From NCBI GenBank assembly GCA_034437075.1, contig DAOTVD010000402.1:1-26435 (forward strand): a stretch of 26,435 nucleotides of DNA, written 5' to 3'. The position numbers and the translations under genes were made by a program. Origin of the DNA: DAOTVD01 sp034437075. Lineage in GTDB: Bacteria; Chloroflexota; Anaerolineae; Aggregatilineales; J027. How positions within the stretch are numbered: the stretch's first letter is position 1; every line of letters begins with the position of its first letter. The notes below the pieces were generated by a model. That model made no database searches. It was given only the letters and a program-made list of their open reading frames with translations, and had not been told where the DNA came from. Below are positions 16,253 to 24,434 of the stretch, in pieces.

Positions 16253-17305
16253 ATGCCGTACATATACATTGCCTGTGCCCCCGAAGACAAGGATACCGCG
16301 CACCAACTTCAGCAAGACCTCCATACGCGCAATATCGAGGCCTGGTACGATGACGGCACAGCCGACGAGCCCACCCTGATGAGCGAATTAGAAAAAAGCA
16401 CGCACTTGGTCGCGATATTGTCGCCCCAATTGATGCTCTATCCGAATGCGCTCGCGGCCATGGAACACGCCCGCCAACAAGCGCTCAATACGCTGGCGAT
16501 GCGCATCGCCCCTATCGAAAAAATGCCCCCCCAGTTACCAGGGATTCTGCCCTTGGACGCCAGCAACGAAGCGGCTTACCAAGATGCACTCGAAACCCTG
16601 CTCGAAGACCTAGCCATCGAGCCCGCCGTGCCCGAGCCCGAACTGCCCAACGATGTCCTGACCGCGTTGTATAGCGATGATGTCGAGGTGCGGCGCAATG
16701 CCATTCAAGCCCTCGGAGCCTATCGCACCGCCGAGCCCGAACTGCGCGAAAAAGCGCAAGAAGAACTCAATGCCCTGGTCTTTCGCGAGCAAAATGGCTC
16801 CTTGCGGGCGCTCGTCCAGGCTATGGCCAAGTCGTTTGATGCGGGTGAGCAAGCGCCCGACCCCAAATTGCCCAGCAAAGAAGAACTAGCCGAGCAAGCC
16901 AAGGGCCGGGCGGTGAACATCGAACAGACACGCGATATTTACCTATGGCAGACCACGCGCTGGCATGTGTTGCTGGTTGCCCTGGCGTTGGTCTTGAGCT
17001 CCGCAATGGTCCTTATCGGCAGCAATCCGCTCTATTCGGTGCCGTTGTTGTTGGTGGGGTTCGTCCTGCCGCAATTCAATATCATGATCCGCCAGGATGG
17101 CGCCTATGAATGGCACATGCCCGGCCCCCTGGTGGGCAATCTGGCGTTGGCGGTGCTGATTGTCGGGCTGGCGGGCGGGTTGCTCGTCTTGCTGGTGGAA
17201 AGCATCTCGCCCACGCTCATCGGTGTGGAGATCATCCTGGGCGCGGGATACGGCCTGCTAGTAGGGTGGCTGTCGTCTTTGCAATTTACGGTAAAGCTCA
17301 AATAA
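16253..17305 (+). CDS. TIR-like domain, HEAT-like helices and membrane spans
   Basis: This is a 350-residue protein of unknown function. Residues 1-122 follow the TIR_2 pattern: YIYIACAPEDKDTAHQLQQD, IEAWYDD, HLVAILSPQLM, MRIAPI. Aligning the SPxWCxxE helix places Ala69 at the usual NADase Glu, with Glu71 two residues away, so enzyme activity is uncertain. Residues 133-195 look like one or two HEAT-type helical repeats (VLTALYSDDVEVRRNAIQAL). Four hydrophobic spans follow (about 236-256, 261-277, 294-316, 320-341). The ATG at 16253 has AGGA about nine bases upstream. The stop overlaps the next start as TAATG, so it is translationally coupled to isopentenyl phosphate kinase. A scaffold or sensor at the membrane is as plausible as a defence enzyme. 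Confidence 0.75.
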   Translation: MPYIYIACAPEDKDTAHQLQQDLHTRNIEAWYDDGTADEPTLMSELEKSTHLVAILSPQLMLYPNALAAMEHARQQALNTLAMRIAPIEKMPPQLPGILPLDASNEAAYQDALETLLEDLAIEPAVPEPELPNDVLTALYSDDVEVRRNAIQALGAYRTAEPELREKAQEELNALVFREQNGSLRALVQAMAKSFDAGEQAPDPKLPSKEELAEQAKGRAVNIEQTRDIYLWQTTRWHVLLVALALVLSSAMVLIGSNPLYSVPLLLVGFVLPQFNIMIRQDGAYEWHMPGPLVGNLALAVLIVGLAGGLLVLLVESISPTLIGVEIILGAGYGLLVGWLSSLQFTVKLK

Positions 17306-18087
17306 TGGTCACCCTGCTCAAACTCGGCGGCGCAGCGATTACGGACAAAGACCAACCCGAGACACTCCGCCCCGATGCGCTGGCCAGCATTGCGGCCAGT
17401 CTCGCAAGAGCCACCACCACGCCGCTGATTATCGTGCATGGGGCGGGCTCGTTCGGGCATCTTATCGCGCGCGAATATGCCTTGCACGAGGGCCTGAACA
17501 GCACCGACACGCACATGCAGCGCGGCCAATTAGAGGCTATGGTGCAGTTACAACGCCAGTTACACACGCTGAACCGACATGTCGTGGATGCTTTGCTAGC
17601 CGAAAACGTCCCCGCGTGGCCCGTGCATCCGGCGTCTATGTGTGTGCTGCACAATGGACGGCTGGCTCATCTGGCTTTAGAACCCATCGAGCGCGCGCTG
17701 GCGGCGGGGCTCGTCCCGGTGTTGTATGGCGATTGCGTCTGGGATCGCGCGCAAACCTTCGGTATCATCTCGGGGGATCAATTGATGATCTACTTGGCCG
17801 ACCAACTCGGCGCAGCGCGCGTTGGGTTCGGGACGAACGTGCCCGGCGTATTCGATGCGGACGATAACGTTATCCCGCACATGACGCGCGAAGCCCTGAG
17901 CACTCAACAGGTTGGCCAAAGCGCCGCGCGCGCGGATGTCACCGGCGGGATGCGCGGCAAACTGGCCGAAATCGCGCGCCTAACACATGCCGAAACATCC
18001 GTCTGGATTTTTGACATCCTGAACGCGGCCCAACGTGACGCTTTTTTGCGTGGTGACGAAGCGCTCGGGACGCGCATCACGCCCTGA
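17305..18087 (+). CDS. ipk: Isopentenyl phosphate kinase
   Basis: This enzyme phosphorylates isopentenyl phosphate to isopentenyl diphosphate using ATP, the last step of the alternative mevalonate pathway. The protein has 260 residues, normal for the amino-acid-kinase-fold family. Key motifs are LLKLGGAAIT with Lys6, VHGAGSFGH with the catalytic His52, YGDC, ISGDQLM (155-161), and DVTGGMRGK (211-219). The HGAGSFGH signature separates it from acetylglutamate and UMP kinases. I chose the ATG at 17305, which overlaps the upstream stop and begins exactly at the first strand; in-frame sequence further upstream lies inside the TIR-like gene. The decarboxylase gene follows after 28 bases, which supports the pathway assignment. 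Confidence 0.93.
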   Translation: MVTLLKLGGAAITDKDQPETLRPDALASIAASLARATTTPLIIVHGAGSFGHLIAREYALHEGLNSTDTHMQRGQLEAMVQLQRQLHTLNRHVVDALLAENVPAWPVHPASMCVLHNGRLAHLALEPIERALAAGLVPVLYGDCVWDRAQTFGIISGDQLMIYLADQLGAARVGFGTNVPGVFDADDNVIPHMTREALSTQQVGQSAARADVTGGMRGKLAEIARLTHAETSVWIFDILNAAQRDAFLRGDEALGTRITP

Positions 18088-18115
18088 AAACGATTAACCA
18101 CAAACAGAGGACATT

Positions 18116-19087
18116 ATGAGCAAAGCGACCGCCATCGCCCACCCGATACAAGGCTTATTGAAATATCACGGCCTGCGTGACGTTGATCTGCGAATCCCCT
18201 TGCACGATAGCATTTCGGTATGCACAGCGCCGTTCGAAACGCGCACGACCGTCCTGCTAGACGATGCGGCCAGCGATGACGTGTTCGAAATCGATGGCCA
18301 AATCGCGAATGGGCGCGCCCACGAACGCGCGCAGCGTGTGGTGGATGAAGTACGCCGCCTGGCCGGCAACGCCAGCCGGGTACAGATGCGCTCGGCCAAT
18401 AATTTCATGTCCAATATCGGCCTGGGCGCATCGGCGTCGGGGTTCGCGGCATTGGCGCTCGCCGCCACTGCCGCCTTTGGCCTGCACGACATCAGCCGCC
18501 GCCAATTGACCACCATTGCCCGCCTGGGCGCGGGGTCGGCCAGCCGCGCGATGGCGGGGGGCTACGCGCATTGGTACGCAGGCGACGACCACACCACATC
18601 CTATGCCGAGCAAATCGCCACGCATGAGAATCTGCCGCTGGGCATCGTCATCGCCATGATTCCGGTCTATAAACTGACCGAAGATGCCCACACCGAAGCC
18701 GTCTCGTCGCCGTTTATGGCCTGCCGCATCGCGTATGCCAAAGCATTGCTAGATGACATCCGTAAGGCCATCCTTGAGGGCGATTTTAGCACCGTGGGTT
18801 TATTCGCGGAAAAAGACTCGCTAGCCTTGCACGCCACGACCATGACCGGCAATAGCAATATCATCCACTGGCAACCCGAAAGCGTGGCCGTTTTCCATGC
18901 TGTGCGCCACCTGCGCGCCGAGGGCATCGAATGCTATTTTTCGCTGGATACGGGCGCCACAGTGTATGTTAACTGCCGCCCGGCGGATGTCGAAACCGTG
19001 CAGAACGAAATCGCCAGCTTGGGGTTAGAGACAGCGGTCGCGCATGTGGGCGGCCCAGCGCGCCTGGTGGAGGATCATCTGCTGTAG
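18116..19087 (+). CDS. Phosphomevalonate decarboxylase-like GHMP enzyme
   Basis: This 323-residue protein belongs to the GHMP family and is closest in motifs to mevalonate-diphosphate decarboxylase. Conserved features are KYHGLRD with Lys16, the nucleotide loop NIGLGASASGFAALA (100-114), GAGSASRAMAGGYAHW with Arg144, and LDTGATV with Asp278, the predicted catalytic Asp. The diphosphate-specific enzyme usually reads KYWGKRD and DAGPN. The changes to KYHGLRD and DTGATV, plus the adjacent IPK, favour decarboxylation of mevalonate 5-phosphate to isopentenyl phosphate, as shown for a Roseiflexus enzyme. Substrate choice is inference from motifs and context. AGAGG lies about six bases before the ATG. 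The gene converges with the membrane-protein gene. Confidence 0.85.
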   Translation: MSKATAIAHPIQGLLKYHGLRDVDLRIPLHDSISVCTAPFETRTTVLLDDAASDDVFEIDGQIANGRAHERAQRVVDEVRRLAGNASRVQMRSANNFMSNIGLGASASGFAALALAATAAFGLHDISRRQLTTIARLGAGSASRAMAGGYAHWYAGDDHTTSYAEQIATHENLPLGIVIAMIPVYKLTEDAHTEAVSSPFMACRIAYAKALLDDIRKAILEGDFSTVGLFAEKDSLALHATTMTGNSNIIHWQPESVAVFHAVRHLRAEGIECYFSLDTGATVYVNCRPADVETVQNEIASLGLETAVAHVGGPARLVEDHLL

Positions 19088-19100
19088 GCGCGGGCCGCGC
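19088..19100. repeat. GC-rich inverted repeat between convergent genes
   Basis: GCGCG (19088-19092) and CGCGC (19096-19100) can pair around GGC in the 12-base gap between the two stops. There is no U run, so it is at most a weak pause site. Confidence 0.3.
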
Positions 19101-20221
19101 TAAACCTGAGAGGGCGTATTCAGGCGCGCGAGCGTCCCCTGGCTGAGGATGTTCATCAACCACAGCGGCAGCAGGCCCCCTGCCAGAGCAGCCCCCCCCC
19201 AAGTCACCAAAAACAAAAATGCATGTTGCGCGGGGGGGGCCGGGAAAGCCAGAAACAATAAGGGAACCATCGGCAACCATTCGATGCCCAACGCCAGGAA
19301 AAAGGCCACAAACAACGCATAGACCAACCCCAGGCACAAGAAACTCACGAGCATTGCCCCGGACGGAATCTGCATGTCCAGACCTTGCCCGCTTATGAGC
19401 GGTAAACCAACCGCCAGCAGGGCGAAGACGATCACCAGATAGACCAAACCCATCGCCACCCGCAGCCCGTACACGACCAACAAGCTATACAAAAGCCCTA
19501 TCGCGGGGCGTACTGCGTAGCTGCTAATCGACAAGCCAACGGTGTGCATCAAGGTCAGGTGAATAGCGGGCATCACGAGCACCAGCCCGCCGCTCAGCAG
19601 AATGGTAAGCCCATACCAGCCGGGGGTTAGGTAACGTTCATCGGGCCCCACCCAGCCCCCGCAATTGCCAGTCGTGCACGTCTCAAGTTCTTCCCATTGC
19701 ATATACTGGGCGACACCAAACGAGGCACCCAGCATCAGCACCAGCAACCCGTGCACGATCCCCCATTGGCGGATAACCGGAAACAGGCGCCAGCCCAACA
19801 CGGTCAACTGGGCCAGATACCAGCGTTGGCGCGGCATGGGCGTGATGGCGATTAAATCCCATTGATTGCGCGCACGCGCCCCCGCGATGATATCCACCGC
19901 GCGCGCCAACCCGCGCCCCAAGATTTGCATACTCAGCCAGATGTACACCACGCTCAAACCGCCAAACGCAACCGCCCAGGTGACGCCCAGCATGTCTTCT
20001 AGCGTGACGAATTCGCCCGCGCTCGCCGTGGACGTTTGCAGCATATAGAGGGCCAGCAAATAGACCAGCAACGTCGCCTGAACGAGCACCAAAACCCCAT
20101 ACGGGCGGCGCGCAACCCGGCGCGCGCTGCGCAAATGATAACTCACCAGGGGCGAGGTCGTGCCCTGCCAGGGCGGTAAAGCGGCGCGCACCCACACCAA
20201 CCTTGGAAAACGTCGTTTCAT
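19100..20221 (-). CDS. Multi-span membrane protein of unknown function
   Basis: This is a 373-residue integral membrane protein. It has an N-terminal basic tail, about eight hydrophobic spans, and two long hydrophilic loops. One loop, about residues 170-195, has two close cysteines in ETCTTGNCGGW, possibly a disulfide outside the cell. The layout (a soluble basic N-terminus, then a span, then a loop containing DIIAGARARNQWDLIAITPMPR) resembles ABC-2-like permeases, where an amphipathic segment sits before the later spans, but I see no firm family signature. Its start overlaps the stop of the MurF-like/Alr-like gene as ATGA, so the two are translationally coupled and likely work together. Confidence 0.6.
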   Translation of the reverse strand: MKRRFPRLVWVRAALPPWQGTTSPLVSYHLRSARRVARRPYGVLVLVQATLLVYLLALYMLQTSTASAGEFVTLEDMLGVTWAVAFGGLSVVYIWLSMQILGRGLARAVDIIAGARARNQWDLIAITPMPRQRWYLAQLTVLGWRLFPVIRQWGIVHGLLVLMLGASFGVAQYMQWEELETCTTGNCGGWVGPDERYLTPGWYGLTILLSGGLVLVMPAIHLTLMHTVGLSISSYAVRPAIGLLYSLLVVYGLRVAMGLVYLVIVFALLAVGLPLISGQGLDMQIPSGAMLVSFLCLGLVYALFVAFFLALGIEWLPMVPLLFLAFPAPPAQHAFLFLVTWGGAALAGGLLPLWLMNILSQGTLARLNTPSQV

Positions 20222-22776
20222 CAGCCGAGAGTCAAAGGGACTGTGAGGCTGGCGGCAAATCCGCGTGGCGATAACCCATAGCGCGTGGCCACCTCGGTTA
20301 ACGGAATGTAGGCCGCGTCTTGCTGGCCGATCAAAATGACTTCATCACCCACGCGCACATCTGGCACATGGGTAACATCCGCCAGGACGGTGTAAGGGCC
20401 AATATCCGGCGCCAGGGTGGCGCGTTGCCCGCGCACCAACACATCCTGGGTCGCTTCGCCCGGCACGCGGCGTAATCCGTCCATGTATCCTAGGGGCAAA
20501 ACGGCGAGGGTGCGCTGTTGGGGCGGCATGGGGCGCCCGTGTTCATCAATATCTAGGCCATGGTGCACCTGCTTCAATTGCGCGATCTCGGTGCGCCACC
20601 CCAACGCGGGCTGAAAGCCCTCCGGCAGGGTGCTCTCGCCTTCCGGCGGAATGCCATACAGCCATGAACCACAGCGCACCATCGACAGATGTGATTCTGG
20701 TAGGTGCCATAGGGCTTGCGACCCCGCCGCATGAACATACTGAAAATGAATATCCCCAGCTTGCAACATCCGCACCGCCTCAGAAAAATGGCCAAGTTGT
20801 AGCCGCGCCCGCGCCAGATCATCCGGGGCCAGGGTGGTGTAAATCCCCTCCAGCTTCAGCCATTCCAACCGCGCCAAGGCGCGAAAAAAGCTCGCGAGGG
20901 CATCCAGCGGCACACCAAAGCCCCCTGCGCCACAATCGACCCGCACATGCACGGCCAATACATCGCGCATACTGCTGGCAATCCGGTTGAGTTCGCGCGC
21001 AATCTGCGCGTCAAATAGGGTCACGGCGATACCCTGGCCCACCACGCGCGCGGCAAAGCGCCCTGCCACATAATTCAGCACCAGCACAGGTAAGGTGATC
21101 CCCGCTGCGCGCAAGCGCAAGGCGTCATCCACGGTCAACACCCCCAGGTAATCGGCCCCATTCAGGGCTGCTGTGGTGGCCACGGGCAATAATCCATGGC
21201 CGTAGGCGTTGTGCTTCACAACCGCCATCACAGCGCAACTCGGCCCGACATGCGCGCTAACTTGCCGCAAATTGTGCGCGATAACGTCTATATCAATGCG
21301 CAGGGTCGTATGGTGCACGAGGCGTTGCTGCGGGGCGGAGAGCACGTGCCCGGCGCGCGGCACGTGCACCGCATCGGCAGGGTCTTCTAGCAATGGCACC
21401 ACGACCTGATCCATACGCGCGGCGGCCTCCCCCGCCACGAGGATCACATCGCGCGGCCCCAGGCGCGCGCGCGCCACGGCTGCGGAATCTCGCGCGGAAT
21501 AGGTCATTTGCACCGCTTCGGCAGGCAACCCAGCTTCGATGGCCGCATGGGCAATTCGCGCGGCGTCATCCCCCTGCGTAATGAGCCCATCGGCCAGGCT
21601 CGCCAGGCGCGCGCCCAGCGCCTTTAGGGCGGCGGGTTGCGGAATGGCGATGTCCCCTAATGCGATCAACATTTGCCCAGCAGGGCTGGCCCCGCCGACC
21701 TGCGTCTGGCGCGCCGAGGGCGCCGGGCGTACCGCGCGCATCCAGTCCAGGGCCACGTGCAAGGTCGTTTCGCTGGCATCATGCGTATCATCCACCACCA
21801 AGGCCCCCCCGAGGCCCGTCAGAGGACATAACCGGCCAGGTAAGGGCGCCAGCTGCATCAGGCGCTGTAAGCCGGTTTCCAGCGGTATGTCGTAAGCTAG
21901 CCCGACGCTCAAAGCCGCCAAGACCGCGTAAAGCTGATGGGCGCCTAGTAGCGATACCCAATGCGCGACGTAGCGCTGACTGCCATACCGCAGATCGAAA
22001 CCCGTTTTATCCAGCGATACTACGATATTATAGGCGGTTAAGTCCGCACCAAAGGACGTGCCATCTCGGTCAACGCTCACCATAAAGGTTGGCGCGGCAC
22101 AGTCGCTCGCCAGGTGCCGCGCCGCTGCGGCATCAAAATTTAAGACGGCTAAGCCATCTTCGGGCAACGCGGCGACCAGCGCCCGCAGATCATCCACCGC
22201 GTTGGGATCATCCGGCATATGCAAGATGACGGCTACCATAGGCGGCGCGACGGACAGCATATCCAGCATATCGCCCGCCCCTTGTGGCGCGTAGACCAGC
22301 ACGGCCAAATCGACCGGCGCGGGCATGCGGCTCAGGGCGAGCGGGATGCCAAAACGCCCAGGCATATCCACCTGCCGCAGATGGACGCGCAGGCTGCCAT
22401 CTAGCACGGTCGCCAGGGCCGCTGCTGCCGTGGCTTTCTCTTGGCTACCCGCCAAGGCGACGACGCCCGTACCGTATTTTTGCAAAATGTAGGCCGTCCA
22501 ACTTAGCAAGGCGGATTCGGCATCGCGCATGATGACCACGGTCACCTGTTCGGTGTCGAAAGCTGGCGGATGGGTGCACATCAGCCCGGTGGCGCCCCTG
22601 GCCAGTGCCGACTCCATATGGTCATGCCCATCGCCATACAAGGTCTTGAGCGCCACGAACAAATCACCAGGCTGCACCTGGTGCGGGTCAATACAAAATC
22701 CGTTAAATGTCTGCGCGACCGGGTCGCCAAACAGCTGACCATCGGCGGCGTCCAAAATATCATAGAGGTTAATCAT
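20221..22776 (-). CDS. alr: MurF-like/Alr-like fusion protein with degenerate active-site motifs
   Basis: This 851-residue protein fuses a Mur-ligase-like half (about 1-470) to an alanine-racemase-like half (about 485-851), the architecture of MurF-Alr fusions in Bacteroidetes. The MurF half keeps the overall order, but its P-loop reads AGSQEKATAAA (109-119) rather than GSxGKTTT, and the later signature reads DDTHDASE rather than the YNANP type, so ligase activity is doubtful. The Alr half keeps the PLP lysine (VVKHNAYGHG, Lys521), Arg701 and the catalytic tyrosine (LGYMDGLRR, Tyr764). It lacks the Arg of the DTGMxRLG motif (VDCGAGGFG here), the HFAxAD histidine, and the MDQ motif. A racemase acting on another amino acid, with a binding or scaffold MurF half, is possible. 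The ATG at 22774-22776 lies 40 bases after the lipoprotein stop. Confidence 0.88.
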   Translation of the reverse strand: MINLYDILDAADGQLFGDPVAQTFNGFCIDPHQVQPGDLFVALKTLYGDGHDHMESALARGATGLMCTHPPAFDTEQVTVVIMRDAESALLSWTAYILQKYGTGVVALAGSQEKATAAAALATVLDGSLRVHLRQVDMPGRFGIPLALSRMPAPVDLAVLVYAPQGAGDMLDMLSVAPPMVAVILHMPDDPNAVDDLRALVAALPEDGLAVLNFDAAAARHLASDCAAPTFMVSVDRDGTSFGADLTAYNIVVSLDKTGFDLRYGSQRYVAHWVSLLGAHQLYAVLAALSVGLAYDIPLETGLQRLMQLAPLPGRLCPLTGLGGALVVDDTHDASETTLHVALDWMRAVRPAPSARQTQVGGASPAGQMLIALGDIAIPQPAALKALGARLASLADGLITQGDDAARIAHAAIEAGLPAEAVQMTYSARDSAAVARARLGPRDVILVAGEAAARMDQVVVPLLEDPADAVHVPRAGHVLSAPQQRLVHHTTLRIDIDVIAHNLRQVSAHVGPSCAVMAVVKHNAYGHGLLPVATTAALNGADYLGVLTVDDALRLRAAGITLPVLVLNYVAGRFAARVVGQGIAVTLFDAQIARELNRIASSMRDVLAVHVRVDCGAGGFGVPLDALASFFRALARLEWLKLEGIYTTLAPDDLARARLQLGHFSEAVRMLQAGDIHFQYVHAAGSQALWHLPESHLSMVRCGSWLYGIPPEGESTLPEGFQPALGWRTEIAQLKQVHHGLDIDEHGRPMPPQQRTLAVLPLGYMDGLRRVPGEATQDVLVRGQRATLAPDIGPYTVLADVTHVPDVRVGDEVILIGQQDAAYIPLTEVATRYGLSPRGFAASLTVPLTLG

Positions 22777-22816
22777 GCCACATCCTTGGGCTGAAAGCGT
22801 CCGGGGTACCGTTCCA

Positions 22817-23344
22817 TCAGGGGGCGACGGTCGCAGGCGGCTCGGGGACAGTCACCACCGGGTCGCCACCAAACGCGCAAATCTTCCAGATATCATCTTC
22901 GGCTTGCACGCCAATCAGCACCCGCCCGACCTCGTCCGTATTGCGGCGGTCGATGCGGCCATTCATTACAATAGAATAGACACCCGTCATTTCGACCGTC
23001 CAATTTTCTGCCCCTTGGCGCGCGATGACCTCAAAATCCACATCATGAAAGATGATCTCGCCATTTTGCAAGGCGAAATCGTTGGCCATTTCGCGCACAC
23101 TCAGCACAATCTCATCACAAAAATAGCGGTCTACTCCCGCCAAATCCCCGCTATACATGGCTTCCAGGCCCGCGCGGACATTCGGCAGCGGGTCGCCGAA
23201 GTCGGGGCTCTCGTCGCTGTCGCACGCGGCTAACCCCAGCGTCAACAGCAGCACCAGCCAAAGCCAGGCGCGTAGCCGGGCAACACAAGATAAGGCCGCA
23301 TGGGTGATGAAGATAGGAAACTCCCTACACGTTTTTGTCGTCAT
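22817..23344 (-). CDS. Small predicted lipoprotein
   Basis: This 175-residue protein has a long basic and hydrophobic signal (about 20-40) ending in the lipobox LAAC, so Cys41 is the predicted lipidated residue and the mature protein sits on the outer membrane face. The mature part is an alpha-beta domain resembling the NTF2-like or DUF4878 fold (a helix with SGDLAGVDRYFCDE, then strands), and it ends in a Pro/Val tail. No catalytic motif is visible. The signal n-region is long, but no better start codon exists downstream. It is probably the first gene of an operon with the MurF-like/Alr-like fusion and the membrane protein. Confidence 0.75.
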   Translation of the reverse strand: MTTKTCREFPIFITHAALSCVARLRAWLWLVLLLTLGLAACDSDESPDFGDPLPNVRAGLEAMYSGDLAGVDRYFCDEIVLSVREMANDFALQNGEIIFHDVDFEVIARQGAENWTVEMTGVYSIVMNGRIDRRNTDEVGRVLIGVQAEDDIWKICAFGGDPVVTVPEPPATVAP

Positions 23345-23358
23345 GCTTTATAGCCTCA

Positions 23359-23364
23359 GTATAG
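23359..23364 (-). promoter_or_regulatory. Candidate -10 box for the lipoprotein operon
   Basis: TATACT on the minus strand matches five of six consensus bases and lies 14 bases before the lipoprotein ATG. No convincing -35 box is seen at normal spacing, so the site is tentative. Confidence 0.25.
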
Positions 23365-23483
23365 TACAACCGCCTGCCAGATGCGCAAACCGCCCTGGCC
23401 TTGACAACCTTAGGCGGATCACGCACCATAGCCAGGTTGGTTGCTAGGAGCCAGAACAGCCTCACAGACAGGCAACCACCAGA

Positions 23484-23519
23484 TAGATCAATATAGATCA
23501 AACGATAACGCTAGATAAT
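23484..23519 (+). promoter_or_regulatory. Helically phased TAGATCAA repeats and -10 box before the EamA gene
   Basis: TAGATCAA occurs at 23484-23491 and again at 23494-23501, ten bases apart and so on the same DNA face. GATAAT follows at 23514-23519. The same eight-base word overlaps the -10 box at 2408-2415. This suits a transcription-factor site, but the factor is unknown. Confidence 0.45.
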
Positions 23520-23531
23520 ACCGAGGAGCGC

Positions 23532-24434
23532 ATGCATACCACTCGTTTGCTTGCCATTATGCAGGGCTTGTTAGTGACGCTCATTTGGTCATCGTCCTAT
23601 GTATTTTCCAAGTATGGCTTGGGTTATGTAGGCCCATTTACGATTATGGGCTTGCAGTATCTCATCGCCTTTGCGGTGCTAGCCCCGCTGATCGCCCAGC
23701 GCGGCGCGACGTTGCGCCGTTTACCGAAACCCATTTGGCATCGTCTGCTGCTGATGGGCGTTTTCGCCTATCCGATTGGCAATGGCGCGATGGTCTGGGG
23801 CTTACAATACGTGCCCGCCGCCACAGGTGCCATCATGATGAGCCTTTCGCCGCTGTTGGTGTTGGTCGGCGGGACGCTATGGCTGCACGAAAAGCCCTCG
23901 GCCATGCAAACCTTGGGCGCGGTGGTGGTCGTGGGCGGCAGCTTGCTATTCTTCTCGCCGGGCGCGCAAGCCGCCGGGGAACCTATCGGCCTGTTGGCCG
24001 TAACGGCTGCCGTTTTTGGGTATATGCTCTTTAGCCTGCTGGGGCGCGGCATCGCCCGCGCGGGCGACGCCGATACGCTCACCCTAACCGCTGTGCCCAT
24101 CCTGATCGGCGGCGTGGTGCTGCTGATTTTGGCTATGCTATTCGAAGACTTCCCGCCCACGACTTGGCAAGGCTGGGCCGTCATCGTGTGGCTGGCGTTG
24201 GTGGATACCGCGCTGGCGTACATTCTGTACTATCGCGCCTTAAAGACGCTGACCGCATTGGAAATCAATGTGCTGATCTCGCTGGCACCGCTAGGGACGG
24301 CGATCTTTGGCTGGTTATTGCTGAACGAGGCGCTCTTTTTCGTGCAAATTGGCGGGATGCTGCTGATTTTGTTGGGCGTTTTCGTCGTGCAGCAATCCGG
24401 CGCGCACGAGTTACCCGAAAGCCAGGCCACATGA
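23532..24434 (+). CDS. EamA/DMT-family transporter
   Basis: This is a 300-residue inner-membrane transporter with ten predicted spans arranged as two EamA repeats. The first repeat begins GLLVTLIWSSSYVFSKYGL, and it contains the family pattern around PAATGAIMMSLSPLLVLVGG. The second repeat contains ALVDTALAYILYYRALKTL and a C-terminal block ending LLGVFVVQQ. Substrates in this family include amino acids, nucleotide sugars and other metabolites, and cannot be told from sequence. GAGGAG lies four bases before the ATG. Its stop overlaps the start of the methyltransferase gene as ATGA. Confidence 0.93.
   Translation: MHTTRLLAIMQGLLVTLIWSSSYVFSKYGLGYVGPFTIMGLQYLIAFAVLAPLIAQRGATLRRLPKPIWHRLLLMGVFAYPIGNGAMVWGLQYVPAATGAIMMSLSPLLVLVGGTLWLHEKPSAMQTLGAVVVVGGSLLFFSPGAQAAGEPIGLLAVTAAVFGYMLFSLLGRGIARAGDADTLTLTAVPILIGGVVLLILAMLFEDFPPTTWQGWAVIVWLALVDTALAYILYYRALKTLTALEINVLISLAPLGTAIFGWLLLNEALFFVQIGGMLLILLGVFVVQQSGAHELPESQAT

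Noticed and set aside
17110..17304. Longer IPK version starting at 17110
   Set aside because: The extra residues lie in the TIR-like gene and precede the conserved first strand, which begins exactly at 17305.
24164..24430. Longer version of the methyltransferase starting at 24164
   Set aside because: This part overlaps the EamA coding sequence in another frame and is not family-like. The ATG at 24431 overlaps the transporter stop in the usual coupled way.
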